From a virus: DNA of 43,421 nucleotides. The translations under genes and the position numbers were made by a program. Shown here in pieces: positions 13,505-20,491 of this stretch (its first letter is position 1; the number at the start of each line of letters is the position of its first letter). The DNA lies in IMG/VR virus record IMGVR_UViG_3300008267_000239, positions 1 to 43,421 of that record; one strand, 5' to 3'. Below the pieces are notes generated by a model. The model saw only the letters and a program-made list of their open reading frames with translations. It searched no databases and was not told the DNA's origin.

Positions 13505-14436
13505 ATAAAGGGTCACAAAGGTGACGACGTTCTTTGAAAAATATTATTATCCGTTCAGTAGTTGATTATGAGACCTTCGGGTTGATTATGAGACATTTAA
13601 TCTGATAAATGATGATCGGCCGCCTATGGTCGTTAAATAAACTGGGAAACCAGGCTAAAGTGAATTACATTTTGTCAATGTAGTTTGCGGCTTCGTAAGG
13701 AGCTCGAGTAGGCAAGTAGGATATCATTAAACCTTGAGTACCGAGGGTAACACTGTAGGGGAACTGGTTTGATGACTAGGTGATGCAGGTCATTTAGTTG
13801 AGCTCGGAAGAGCAATAAGAATAACCTATAGGAATCAATTTATTGCAAGAAGCATTCTTATCCGAGTTTGTTATTGCGGTTTCCAATACAAGAGGGATCT
13901 TAAAGCCGAAAGGCAATGTCAGTGTACAAGTGGTGTTGTTACTGCACCGTAAATGAACCCACCAAGGTTTGTTTATGTAGAACTCTTAAAGTATGGAGGT
14001 AGGGATATCTCAGAGAGTAGTTGAGTATTGACTCGTTCAAAAGATGGGTCAGCTTAGTGGTAAGCCACTACTTTCATAATCTGCGACTAATACCTTAATT
14101 TGCTCTATGATACGCAAATATCACTAAACAGTTAAGCAAAAGCGCTTACCAGCTACCGACGAAAGGTGCCTACCTAGTACTGGGCTGTCCAGTGCCACCA
14201 ATGATCGCAAGTCAAAGGTGATTCGTCCGAAAGGTCTGTAGTCCCGCAAGGATTAATCAGTTCGGCAGAGTTGAACAGAATAAGTAAGACGAGAGTAGTC
14301 GAAACACGTAGCTCCAAGAGTGGTGTACTTAAATCACCGGCATTGATGGGATACTTCTCAAAAGGAAGTGGACAAGAAGGGAATCAATAATCCAACAAAA
14401 GATCCATCACTCAAACGTATAGTCTCAGCGTTTTTT
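13505..14436 (+). ncRNA. Giant structured non-coding RNA (GOLLD/ROOL-type candidate)
   Basis: About 930 nt lack a plausible coding frame but are dense in local hairpins. Examples are GTCAC-AAAG-GTGAC (13512-13525), CATTTA/TAAATG (13594-13611), CTGG-GAAA-CCAG (13642-13653), a 9-bp stem at 13663-13685 and AGCTCGGA/TCCGAGTT enclosing GCAATAA/TTATTGC (13801-13868). Others are GCC-GAAA-GGC (13905-13914), TAGTGG-TAAG-CCACTA (14055-14070), ATTTGC/GCAAAT (14098-14119), a 7-bp stem at 14177-14195 and ATTGAT/ATCAAT (14342-14388). TGAGAC, present twice at the 5' end (13569 and 13589), can pair with GTCTCA (14422-14427), closing the molecule. GNRA tetraloops suggest tertiary contacts. Size, phage context and a tRNA next door match the known GOLLD and ROOL classes, but the family is not proven. 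Ends are approximate. Confidence 0.8.
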
Positions 14437-14444
14437 AACTAGAT

Positions 14445-14517
<73 letters not shown>

Positions 14518-14535
14518 CAAAAATAATTTTCTTTT

Positions 14536-14552
14536 GCTATGTTTTTCATAGC
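14536..14552 (+). other. Hairpin downstream of the tRNA
   Basis: GCTATG and CATAGC form a 6-bp stem with a TTTTT loop 18 bases after the tRNA. It may be a processing signal or part of the termination region. Confidence 0.4.
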
Positions 14553-14566
14553 TTGTGTGTGTGATG

Positions 14567-14597
14567 AAGGGCTGGTTTTTACCGGCCTTTCTCTTTT
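14567..14597 (+). terminator. Terminator closing the RNA island
   Basis: AAGGGCTGGT (14567-14576) pairs with ACCGGCCTT (14581-14589) with one bulged G, followed by TCTCTTTT. It lies 50 bases after the tRNA and directly before a promoter octamer. Confidence 0.7.
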
Positions 14598-14603
14598 GCA
14601 AAC

Positions 14604-14611
14604 TATTTATA
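14604..14611 (+). promoter_or_regulatory. Late-promoter candidate TATTTATA
   Basis: TATTTATA lies 29 bases before ATG 14641 and just after the RNA-island terminator. The A/C-rich leader (AACAACACATAACAACAC) lacks a Shine-Dalgarno sequence, as is common in Bacteroidetes. Confidence 0.6.
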
Positions 14612-14640
14612 GTCAGTAACAACACATAACAACACTATCT

Positions 14641-14784
14641 ATGGCAAAAGCAAAAGTTAGCACCGTTTCTGCATTCAAGAAGAAACCAAAAGTAAAGAGA
14701 CCTGGGATTCATGCTAAAACTAAACAGAGCAAGAATAAGAACAGTAAGAACTACACAAAGGTGTATGTCGCACAGGGACATTAA
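14641..14784 (+). CDS. Small highly basic protein (47 aa)
   Basis: An ATG frame of 47 codons ends at TAA 14782-14784 (MAKAKVSTVSAFKKKPKVKR). About a third of the residues are Lys/Arg, and the C-terminal part reads SKNYTKVYVAQGH. The pattern K(R)-x-G-[IV]-H-A-K-[TS]-K-x-S-K-x-K recalls a small basic protein seen in Bacteroidetes and their phages, which I know only as hypothetical. It could bind nucleic acid, possibly RNA or ribosomes given the adjacent RNA island. A promoter octamer precedes it and no other gene follows closely. Confidence 0.75.
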   Translation: MAKAKVSTVSAFKKKPKVKRPGIHAKTKQSKNKNSKNYTKVYVAQGH

Positions 14785-14813
14785 AATTATTTTCAATTAT
14801 TTTTCCCAAACTG

Positions 14814-14846
14814 TTGGATTTCTGGTTTTTTTTCCTGATATTGTAA
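14814..14846 (+). promoter_or_regulatory. Possible promoter (GTTGGATTTCT class)
   Basis: TTG (14814-14816), a 22-base T-rich spacer, then TATTGTAA (14839-14846). The upstream element GTTGGATTTCT is repeated before the gene at 15750. The spacing is slightly long for the host consensus. An A/T-rich stretch including ATTATATAC (14861-14870) lies further down, so the exact start is uncertain. Confidence 0.4.
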
Positions 14847-14909
14847 AGGTACAATAGTACAATTATATACTTTAAACTTTATTAATTTAAAAACAAAAAC
14901 AAAGAAGTT

Positions 14910-15269
14910 ATGTTAACAGTAACAATTTCAATCGGAGCACTTTTAGCAGTAGGTGTTTTGGCTTATTTCAACTATGAGAATAAGAAAGAAGCTGCGGACT
15001 ACAAAGCTAAATTCGAATCTACTAGAGATTTTGCGGAAGAATCGGCTAAGACTATTCTTAAACTTGAGCAAAGAGGTAAAGACCTTTCAAGCAGCATTAT
15101 CATGCTAAAAGCCGAAGTAGCTGCATTACAAGCAACTAAGGTTGTAAAACAAGAAACAGCAAACAAACCTGTGAATCCTCAAATCACTGACGCTGTAACA
15201 GCAAATACTCCAAACAAGATGAATGGCAAGAAAAGAGGTCCAAAGCCAAATCGTCACAACAATAAGTAA
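14910..15269 (+). CDS. Membrane-anchored coiled-coil protein with basic tail
   Basis: This 119-residue protein has one N-terminal TM segment (~3-21, VTISIGALLAVGVLAYF) and a predicted coiled coil (~27-80, KFESTRDFAEESAKTILKLE). The basic C-terminus contains GKKRGPKPNRHNNK, reminiscent of an AT-hook core (RGPKP/RGRP). A possible role is tethering DNA or a protein complex at the inner membrane. I recognise no named family. The leader AAAAACAAAAACAAAGAAGTT precedes the ATG. Confidence 0.65.
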   Translation: MLTVTISIGALLAVGVLAYFNYENKKEAADYKAKFESTRDFAEESAKTILKLEQRGKDLSSSIIMLKAEVAALQATKVVKQETANKPVNPQITDAVTANTPNKMNGKKRGPKPNRHNNK

Positions 15270-15272
15270 TAA

Positions 15273-15695
15273 ATGGGATGTTTTGAGAGTCTAGTTAAAT
15301 CAAAGTTTTTAGCTAACGTCTCAAGCGAATTGAGTTTGGCTCGTCAGGCAATACGCTCGATGAGCCAAACCTTATTCCCGTCAATTTACTACGCAGATAA
15401 GCGTGATCAGAAAGCTCTTTACGATGAATATGTGTTTCAATACTATATAATCGAAGAGATACGAGATACGCTGAATGAGTCTGTGGATCCGGATATGATT
15501 TACTTTTTACAGTATGATCATATGATGTGTTTATACAGCCTCAAAAAGAGTCAAGTAACCGATGCTACAATGTATAACTATAATATACATGGCTACATTC
15601 CAATTTATAGAGGTCGTCATAGGGTAGACGGCTTCACAATGTACACAGTTCTCTTTGACACTAGAATGTCACACATACCCTTCTCTCCAAATTAG
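15273..15695 (+). CDS. Hypothetical protein (140 aa)
   Basis: ATG 15273 is 3 bases after the preceding stop. The protein (MGCFESLVKSKFLANVSSE) is soluble, with a helical N-terminal half and a Tyr-rich C-terminal half (ATMYNYNIHGYIPIYRG). No known motif. It is cotranscribed with the coiled-coil gene and followed by a promoter. Confidence 0.6.
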   Translation: MGCFESLVKSKFLANVSSELSLARQAIRSMSQTLFPSIYYADKRDQKALYDEYVFQYYIIEEIRDTLNESVDPDMIYFLQYDHMMCLYSLKKSQVTDATMYNYNIHGYIPIYRGRHRVDGFTMYTVLFDTRMSHIPFSPN

Positions 15696-15697
15696 CG

Positions 15698-15728
15698 TTG
15701 GATTTCTCTTTTTTTATTTGTATGGTTA
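15698..15728 (+). promoter_or_regulatory. Host-type promoter
   Basis: TTG (15698-15700), a 20-base spacer, then TATGGTTA (15721-15728). It is preceded by the same GTTGGATTTCT string as at 14813. The ATG at 15750 lies 21 bases downstream. Confidence 0.6.
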
Positions 15729-15749
15729 TACTTAGTAGAAAGTTACTTT

Positions 15750-16172
15750 ATGAGCAAAACATTAGAATGTAAAGTCTGCGGTACATTTGTACATAACGTC
15801 GGTGATAGCGTTGTAGCTATTACTTGCCACGAATGTGTTTCAGATATGATGAGACAGTATGATGAACCGTTAAAGAAGAGACAAGTTGCAGCTCAAGGTT
15901 ATCCAAAGGGATGGCGCTTTATGAAGCAATTTGTACACGCAAATGGTACAGTCTACTTCAAGGGTGTAGAACAACCTGATCTGAAAGGGAAGTATGATGC
16001 TACACCAATAGTTGTTAAGCCTAAGAAGTCAAAAGCTCAGAAAGCTCAAGAAAAAGCTGATGCAATGAAGCGTTACTCAGAACTAAAGAAACTCTTGAAG
16101 AAAGAAACTCGTAAAGGAGCTACTAAGAAAATTGAAAGTGAATTAAAAAGGTTACAAAAACAAATATCATGA
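15750..16172 (+). CDS. Zinc-ribbon protein with C-terminal coiled coil
   Basis: This 140-residue protein has an N-terminal CKVCGTFVHN ... CHECV pair of CxxC motifs (~7-10 and ~27-30), which would form a treble-clef or ribbon zinc site. A Lys-rich middle and a Lys/Glu coiled coil (~90-140) follow. It probably binds nucleic acid or RNA polymerase, possibly as a transcription modulator because a putative late sigma lies in the same operon. Its stop overlaps the next ATG by 4 bases. Confidence 0.65.
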   Translation: MSKTLECKVCGTFVHNVGDSVVAITCHECVSDMMRQYDEPLKKRQVAAQGYPKGWRFMKQFVHANGTVYFKGVEQPDLKGKYDATPIVVKPKKSKAQKAQEKADAMKRYSELKKLLKKETRKGATKKIESELKRLQKQIS

Positions 16173-16924
16173 ATCTAACAGCAGAACAGTTACAGCAAAA
16201 CTACGATGAGCTTATTGGCTATATCGATAGTTACATCAAAGGAGATAGAAAAGAATCTCTAAAACAATTATATACAGATCACGCAGAGCGTCTTATGCTT
16301 ATGCCTGCATCTAGTATTGATCACCACCACAATGCATTCCCAGGTGGTTATGTGGATCACGTTAATCGTGTTATCAAGTGTGCTTTAAGTTTGAAAGAGT
16401 TATGGTCATCTATGGGTGCCTATATTAACTACTCAGAAGAGGAGTTAGTGTTTGCAGCAATGAATCACGACTTAGGTAAAATTGGTACAGAAGAAGCTGA
16501 GCAGTACATTCCAAATGACTCTGATTGGCATCGCAAGAATTTAGGTAGAATGTATAAGTACAATCCTGAAAATGCATTTATGCCAGTACCCGATAGAAGT
16601 TTATTCTTATTACAGCAGAGAGGTATTTCAGTAAGCTTTAATGAGTATGTTGCTATCAAGACACATGATGGATTGTATGATGAGGGTAATCGTCCTTACT
16701 ACATCTCTAATAGTCGTGAGTCTAAGTTGAGATCAAATTTACCAATCTTACTACATCACGCTGATCATATGGCATCACGTATTGAGTTTGAGATGTGGGA
16801 TAGAAATAACGAAGGCTCTTCAAAACCAATAACATCTGAAAAGAGAAAGCCAACAATTCCAACCGATATGTCAGAATCTCAAAAAGACGATCTGATGAAT
16901 GTATTTAACAACTTATTCAAATAA
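16169..16924 (+). CDS. HD-domain phosphohydrolase
   Basis: This 251-residue protein has an HD superfamily metal-binding pattern: HHHNAFPGGYVDH (candidate His at 52-54 and 64), NHDLGK (His100-Asp101) and a late HHADHMAS (Asp199). HD proteins hydrolyse phosphomonoesters or diesters such as nucleotides, cyclic nucleotides, ppGpp or tRNA ends. Phage versions may recycle nucleotides or destroy defence signals. The substrate cannot be told from sequence. It sits between the zinc-ribbon gene and the sigma-like gene. Confidence 0.8.
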   Translation: MNLTAEQLQQNYDELIGYIDSYIKGDRKESLKQLYTDHAERLMLMPASSIDHHHNAFPGGYVDHVNRVIKCALSLKELWSSMGAYINYSEEELVFAAMNHDLGKIGTEEAEQYIPNDSDWHRKNLGRMYKYNPENAFMPVPDRSLFLLQQRGISVSFNEYVAIKTHDGLYDEGNRPYYISNSRESKLRSNLPILLHHADHMASRIEFEMWDRNNEGSSKPITSEKRKPTIPTDMSESQKDDLMNVFNNLFK

Positions 16925-16929
16925 TAAAC

Positions 16930-17244
16930 ATGGTTACAGCAGTTATAGTATTCCTACTGATCCTGGTAGGTATTCTGGGTTATTTAACTTATATTAACTA
17001 TAAGCGCGCAGAAAAAGCTGAAGACTACTGCGAAGCTTATGTTAGATTTATCTCGGCGTTGTATTTTCGCTTTTACGATACTAGAGATCGTATGAAGGAA
17101 ATAGATAGACTTGGAGCTTTCCAAGCTGATGATGAGGTGGGTGTAATATTTAGAGAATTAGACGAATCAATCGAAAACCTTTATGATTTCATTACAAAGT
17201 ATGTCAACACAGAAACCGAAGAAGACAAGAAAGCCAAAGACTAA
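16930..17244 (+). CDS. Single-TM hypothetical protein (104 aa)
   Basis: The N-terminal TM helix at ~3-22 (TAVIVFLLILVGILGYLTYI) is followed by a soluble helical domain (AYVRFISALYFRFYDTRDRM) and an acidic tail. It overlaps the next gene by 44-62 bases depending on that gene's start. Unrecognised. The layout resembles the 14910 protein (TM then helical cytoplasmic domain) without clear sequence similarity. Confidence 0.6.
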   Translation: MVTAVIVFLLILVGILGYLTYINYKRAEKAEDYCEAYVRFISALYFRFYDTRDRMKEIDRLGAFQADDEVGVIFRELDESIENLYDFITKYVNTETEEDKKAKD

Positions 17245-17926
17245 GCGATTATATTTCGGACCTGAAGTTGATATTAGCATCGTTAAATACAATAGTACAG
17301 AAGACGATTTTGAGCGCAGCTTAATTTACCAGAACGAAATAAAAGCAGCTTTTGAAAAATTAGTAGAAAACATTATTCACACTTTTAAATTCTACTACAC
17401 GGATGGGCAAACTATCCAACAAATGCAACACGAAGTGGTTAGCTTCTTAGTAGAGAAGCTTCCTAAGTTTAAGCAGAATAATGGAAAAGCGTTTAGTTAT
17501 TTTAGTATTGTTGCTAAAAACTATTGCATTCTCAAAAACAAAAACAACTATAAGAAGTTAACCAGTCACGATCGTATTGACTTATCTTCAGAAATTAATT
17601 TAGAGGCTATTCCAGATTCAGAAGATCATGAAGCTAATCTGATTGAGTTTGTTGATAAGTTTGTTAATTACTGGGACGATAATTTAGAATCAATATTCAG
17701 TAAAAAGAATGATCGAATATTAGCTGGAGCTATTGTAGAGTTGTTTCGTAAAAGAGAAAAGATTGAGTTATTCAATAAGAAAGCTTTATACATCTACATA
17801 CGAGAAATGACTGATGCAAATACTCAGCAAATAACGAAGATGGTTAAGATTATGAAGGATAAGTATAAAGCTATGTATATGGATTATCTGACTTATGGAT
17901 CAATCCAAAAAGATAGGTTGTACTAA
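17183..17926 (+). CDS. Probable late-transcription sigma factor, T4 gp55-like
   Basis: This is a 247-residue protein; ATG 17201 (MSTQKPKKTRKPK) is an alternative start. The central part has the sigma region-2-like pattern of T4-type gp55 proteins. It shows helices IYQNEIKAAFEKLVENIIHT and QHEVVSFLVEKLPKFKQ, then NNGKAFSYFSIVAKNYCILK, which parallels 'NPFAYFTQIA.NAI' of gp55, and a basic KNKNNYKKLTSHDRIDL. The N-terminus is Lys/Arg-rich. In T4, gp55 directs RNA polymerase to late promoters made only of a -10-like octamer. Here a recurrent TATTTAT(A/T) octamer is the natural partner. Assignment is by pattern, with no profile search. Confidence 0.65.
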   Translation: MISLQSMSTQKPKKTRKPKTKRLYFGPEVDISIVKYNSTEDDFERSLIYQNEIKAAFEKLVENIIHTFKFYYTDGQTIQQMQHEVVSFLVEKLPKFKQNNGKAFSYFSIVAKNYCILKNKNNYKKLTSHDRIDLSSEINLEAIPDSEDHEANLIEFVDKFVNYWDDNLESIFSKKNDRILAGAIVELFRKREKIELFNKKALYIYIREMTDANTQQITKMVKIMKDKYKAMYMDYLTYGSIQKDRLY

Positions 17927-18174
17927 TGTTAGTAGTATTCTCAAAGGAAAAGTTGCAGTCAGTATTAGAAGAAGAAATCAAATGTTGGGAAAGCGTTAGT
18001 GGTGGTCCAAACCTTAACGCTTTTTCTTTTGATCCAAAAACAACTGACCCACAACAGCTTAAGGATCTTGGTTATTATGAAGATCGAGAAGCTTGGATTG
18101 CAGGAGCTCGTATAAAGGAGTTACGAGCGTTTATAGCCGAGTTGGATGAACTTCCTCAATTCACAGGCAGATAA
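17926..18174 (+). CDS. Small hypothetical protein (82 aa)
   Basis: ATG 17926 overlaps the sigma-like gene's stop by one base. The protein is acidic, with an N-terminal helix (SKEKLQSVLEEEIKCWESV) and a C-terminal helix (WIAGARIKELRAFIAELDE). Unrecognised. It is the last gene before a strong hairpin. Confidence 0.6.
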   Translation: MLVVFSKEKLQSVLEEEIKCWESVSGGPNLNAFSFDPKTTDPQQLKDLGYYEDREAWIAGARIKELRAFIAELDELPQFTGR

Positions 18175-18187
18175 CAATTTGCCTTTC
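18165..18187 (+). terminator. Terminator before the tail operon
   Basis: AGGCAGAT (18165-18172) and ATTTGCCT (18177-18184) form an 8-bp stem with an AACA loop, followed by TTC. The left arm overlaps the end of the 17926-18174 gene. A promoter octamer follows 5 bases later. Confidence 0.65.
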
Positions 18188-18191
18188 TAGC

Positions 18192-18199
18192 TATTTATT
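18192..18199 (+). promoter_or_regulatory. Late-promoter candidate TATTTATT
   Basis: TATTTATT is followed by AGAAAC, exactly as at 32661. It lies 12 bases before ATG 18212 and directly behind a terminator. It would drive the tail-spike operon (18212-25611). Confidence 0.65.
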
Positions 18200-18211
18200 A
18201 GAAACAAGTTT

Positions 18212-18556
18212 ATGGATAAGGATAGTTTACTGTTTGATGATAAGTCCTTTAGCGACTTACTCAGAGATGTGTACAACAACACAAAGAAGAAAGAAACACA
18301 GATCAATGGTCTTATCGATCAGCTTAAGCCATTGATTAAGAATATGACTGATGCATCTTTAATGGTACCTCTTATCAAGGAGTACTTAGAGATATCGGTT
18401 AAGAATGATGATAACCTAGTGAGATTGACAGCAATCATTCAGCGTCTACTTGTTGTAGGAGCTAAATCTGAGAAAGGCGATGAGTTAGGTTTATCTGAAG
18501 CAGAACGCGCACAATTGTTACAAGAAGCACAAACAATATTAGACGAAACTAAGTAA
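18212..18556 (+). CDS. Hypothetical tail-operon protein (114 aa)
   Basis: This is a soluble, mostly helical protein (MDKDSLLFDDKSFSDLLRDV). It is first in the tail operon, and its stop overlaps the ATG of the OB-fold gene by one base. No motif recognised. By position it could be a small baseplate hub or assembly chaperone. Confidence 0.6.
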   Translation: MDKDSLLFDDKSFSDLLRDVYNNTKKKETQINGLIDQLKPLIKNMTDASLMVPLIKEYLEISVKNDDNLVRLTAIIQRLLVVGAKSEKGDELGLSEAERAQLLQEAQTILDETK

Positions 18557-19560
18557 TGTCATTCTTTAAAGATTTAGGCGGATTATATACTGGTCACCAG
18601 ACAGGAAGGGAAAACGGCTTACAACAGCTAAAAACCTTTCCGGGTCATGTTATGGAGGTTTGTATGGATAGTAATTCGCCAATGTACGAATCTACTAGAG
18701 ATGTTGGTAAAATTAAGTTTCGCGACTTAGTAACTGAATACAATAGATCGGAGGATCTTGTTGTTAAGGTTGCATATCCGTTAGATAGATCAATTGCTCG
18801 ATATCCATATCCAGGTGAGGAAGTAATCATTTATAGAGCTTTCGGAGAAACTACATCACCACTGACTAGAACGATGGTCAACATCTACTTCTATTCATTT
18901 GTTGTGAGTGCACTCCATAACCCATCATTCAATGCTCATCCATTTATTGGAACGGATAAGTATCACATAGATAAGTCCAATCCGTTTATATCATACGATA
19001 CAGCAAAGAAGCGTTTTGATAAACGTATTAAAGAGATTGGTTCTGTAAAGGAGAATGGTGATAAGATTAAAGTCTATAAGCAGCTACAACCTTATGAGGG
19101 AGACTTTATTCTTCAAGGTCGTTTTGGTAATTCAATCCGCTTTGGATCAACATCACAAAAGGAAGACAATGCTTGGAAGCAATCTGGCTTGAATGGTGAT
19201 GGTATAATGGTTCTGCGAGTTGATAGAGATAGTACGACTAACGAAAAGGATATGCTTGTAGCTGAGGATATCAATAAAGATGATGCATCAATATATTTCT
19301 GTACAGCACAAAAGGTTGAATTAGAATTGGCATGCTCACCAGCATTAAAGACTTGGATATATAACTTTGATGTTCCTGATAAAGGATCTAAGGAGATGGA
19401 AAAACTTCTTAATAGAGATTCTGATACATCCGGTCTATGGCAAAAAGCTGTTGAGAGTAATAAGCCGGTTGACGAAGCGTATCAAACACCTAAGAGTGAT
19501 GGAGTACCTTTAGAACCAACACCAACAACTCCAGCACCAAACACAACAACGCAACAATAA
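18556..19560 (+). CDS. gp5-type OB-fold baseplate hub/spike protein
   Basis: This 334-residue protein has a core (~165-265) resembling the OB-fold region of T4-like gp5 proteins. It includes LQPYEGDFILQGRFGNSIRF, a GDGIMVLRVDRD strand and VAEDINKDDASIYFCTAQ. The early segment YPLDRSIARYPYPGEEVIIY is also typical. The C-terminus is a Pro/Thr-rich tail. The protein would sit at the tail tip joining hub and spike. T4 gp5 fuses OB, lysozyme and spike modules; here the next two genes supply the other modules. Confidence 0.75.
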   Translation: MSFFKDLGGLYTGHQTGRENGLQQLKTFPGHVMEVCMDSNSPMYESTRDVGKIKFRDLVTEYNRSEDLVVKVAYPLDRSIARYPYPGEEVIIYRAFGETTSPLTRTMVNIYFYSFVVSALHNPSFNAHPFIGTDKYHIDKSNPFISYDTAKKRFDKRIKEIGSVKENGDKIKVYKQLQPYEGDFILQGRFGNSIRFGSTSQKEDNAWKQSGLNGDGIMVLRVDRDSTTNEKDMLVAEDINKDDASIYFCTAQKVELELACSPALKTWIYNFDVPDKGSKEMEKLLNRDSDTSGLWQKAVESNKPVDEAYQTPKSDGVPLEPTPTTPAPNTTTQQ

Positions 19561-19561
19561 C

Positions 19562-20491
19562 ATGGCAGATTATACTACACCACCTTCAGTTAGCCCATCA
19601 CTAAAAAGTGATCTAGACTCTTTCGTAAGTGTCGTGAATGCCAATGCACCAGCGATACAAGAAAAATTATTATTTAAAGGTATCCAGAACTCAGGGGTGA
19701 CTCCTAAGGTTAGTCTACCACCACTAATTCAATTGGTTAATAAGTTGTTGATACCAACTGTATTGCGTTGGGAGGGTACTTGGGCAGATCATCCAAAAGA
19801 TAGTGGAGGTGCTACTATGAGAGGTGTAACTCTTAACACATTTAAAAATAGTTTCGACTATCTGTTTATTAATACAGAGGTACCACAAGTTAAGACTGCA
19901 GCACAGGCATTGAATAAAAAACACACCAACTGGAAAAACGATAATGCAAAAGCAAAACAATTTTTGTATACAATTTGCAGTAGTGAATTGGTGATGGCAA
20001 TATTCTTCTCAGGATACTTGTCAAATGAAAATCTTAGATATCCAATAGCTGTCATGGCCGAGGATCCTTTTTTAGGATACTTTCTTGCTAATGCGTGTTG
20101 GTGGACTGGTGGATCAGTATACGATACATCACACTTTGACGATACGGCTAAGAAGATGGGATGGAGTGGTAATGAATCTAAGTGGGCGTCATGGATACAA
20201 AGCTTAGGAAACAAAACGCCAGAACTTACAACAAAGTTCTTAGTATCGAGATGTAACCGACTACTAGCAATCACTAGTGATAAAGGTAGTCCTGGACCCG
20301 ACTTTAGAAAGGGTTTTATGAATAGAATGCTAAACGATGAAAAGGATTCAGATTTGATGGTGCTTGTAAAGGTTAATGAATTGTTTAATCTCAATGCAGG
20401 AAACACGTTTCAATTAACTCCTGCAGAACTTGAGCATTTAAAAATTAAAGCTGAAATCTATAAAACCCTATCAATAGAATTTCCGGTATAA
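19562..20491 (+). CDS. Tail-associated lysozyme, GH108-like
   Basis: This 309-residue protein contains LRWEGTWADHPKDSGGATMRGVT (catalytic Glu near 71), matching the E-G-(G)...D...GG.T..G(I/V)T signature of glycoside hydrolase family 108 muramidases. A C-terminal ~100 residues could be a substrate-binding or dimerisation part. There is no signal peptide. Sitting between the OB-fold and spike genes, it probably digests murein locally during tail penetration, in place of the T4-lysozyme domain of gp5. Confidence 0.8.
   Translation: MADYTTPPSVSPSLKSDLDSFVSVVNANAPAIQEKLLFKGIQNSGVTPKVSLPPLIQLVNKLLIPTVLRWEGTWADHPKDSGGATMRGVTLNTFKNSFDYLFINTEVPQVKTAAQALNKKHTNWKNDNAKAKQFLYTICSSELVMAIFFSGYLSNENLRYPIAVMAEDPFLGYFLANACWWTGGSVYDTSHFDDTAKKMGWSGNESKWASWIQSLGNKTPELTTKFLVSRCNRLLAITSDKGSPGPDFRKGFMNRMLNDEKDSDLMVLVKVNELFNLNAGNTFQLTPAELEHLKIKAEIYKTLSIEFPV

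Noticed and set aside
13505-14436. Group I or group II intron, or RNase P RNA
   Set aside because: The flanking tRNA and tmRNA are both intact and uninterrupted, I see no intron core motifs or domain V, and the length and sequence do not fit bacterial RNase P.
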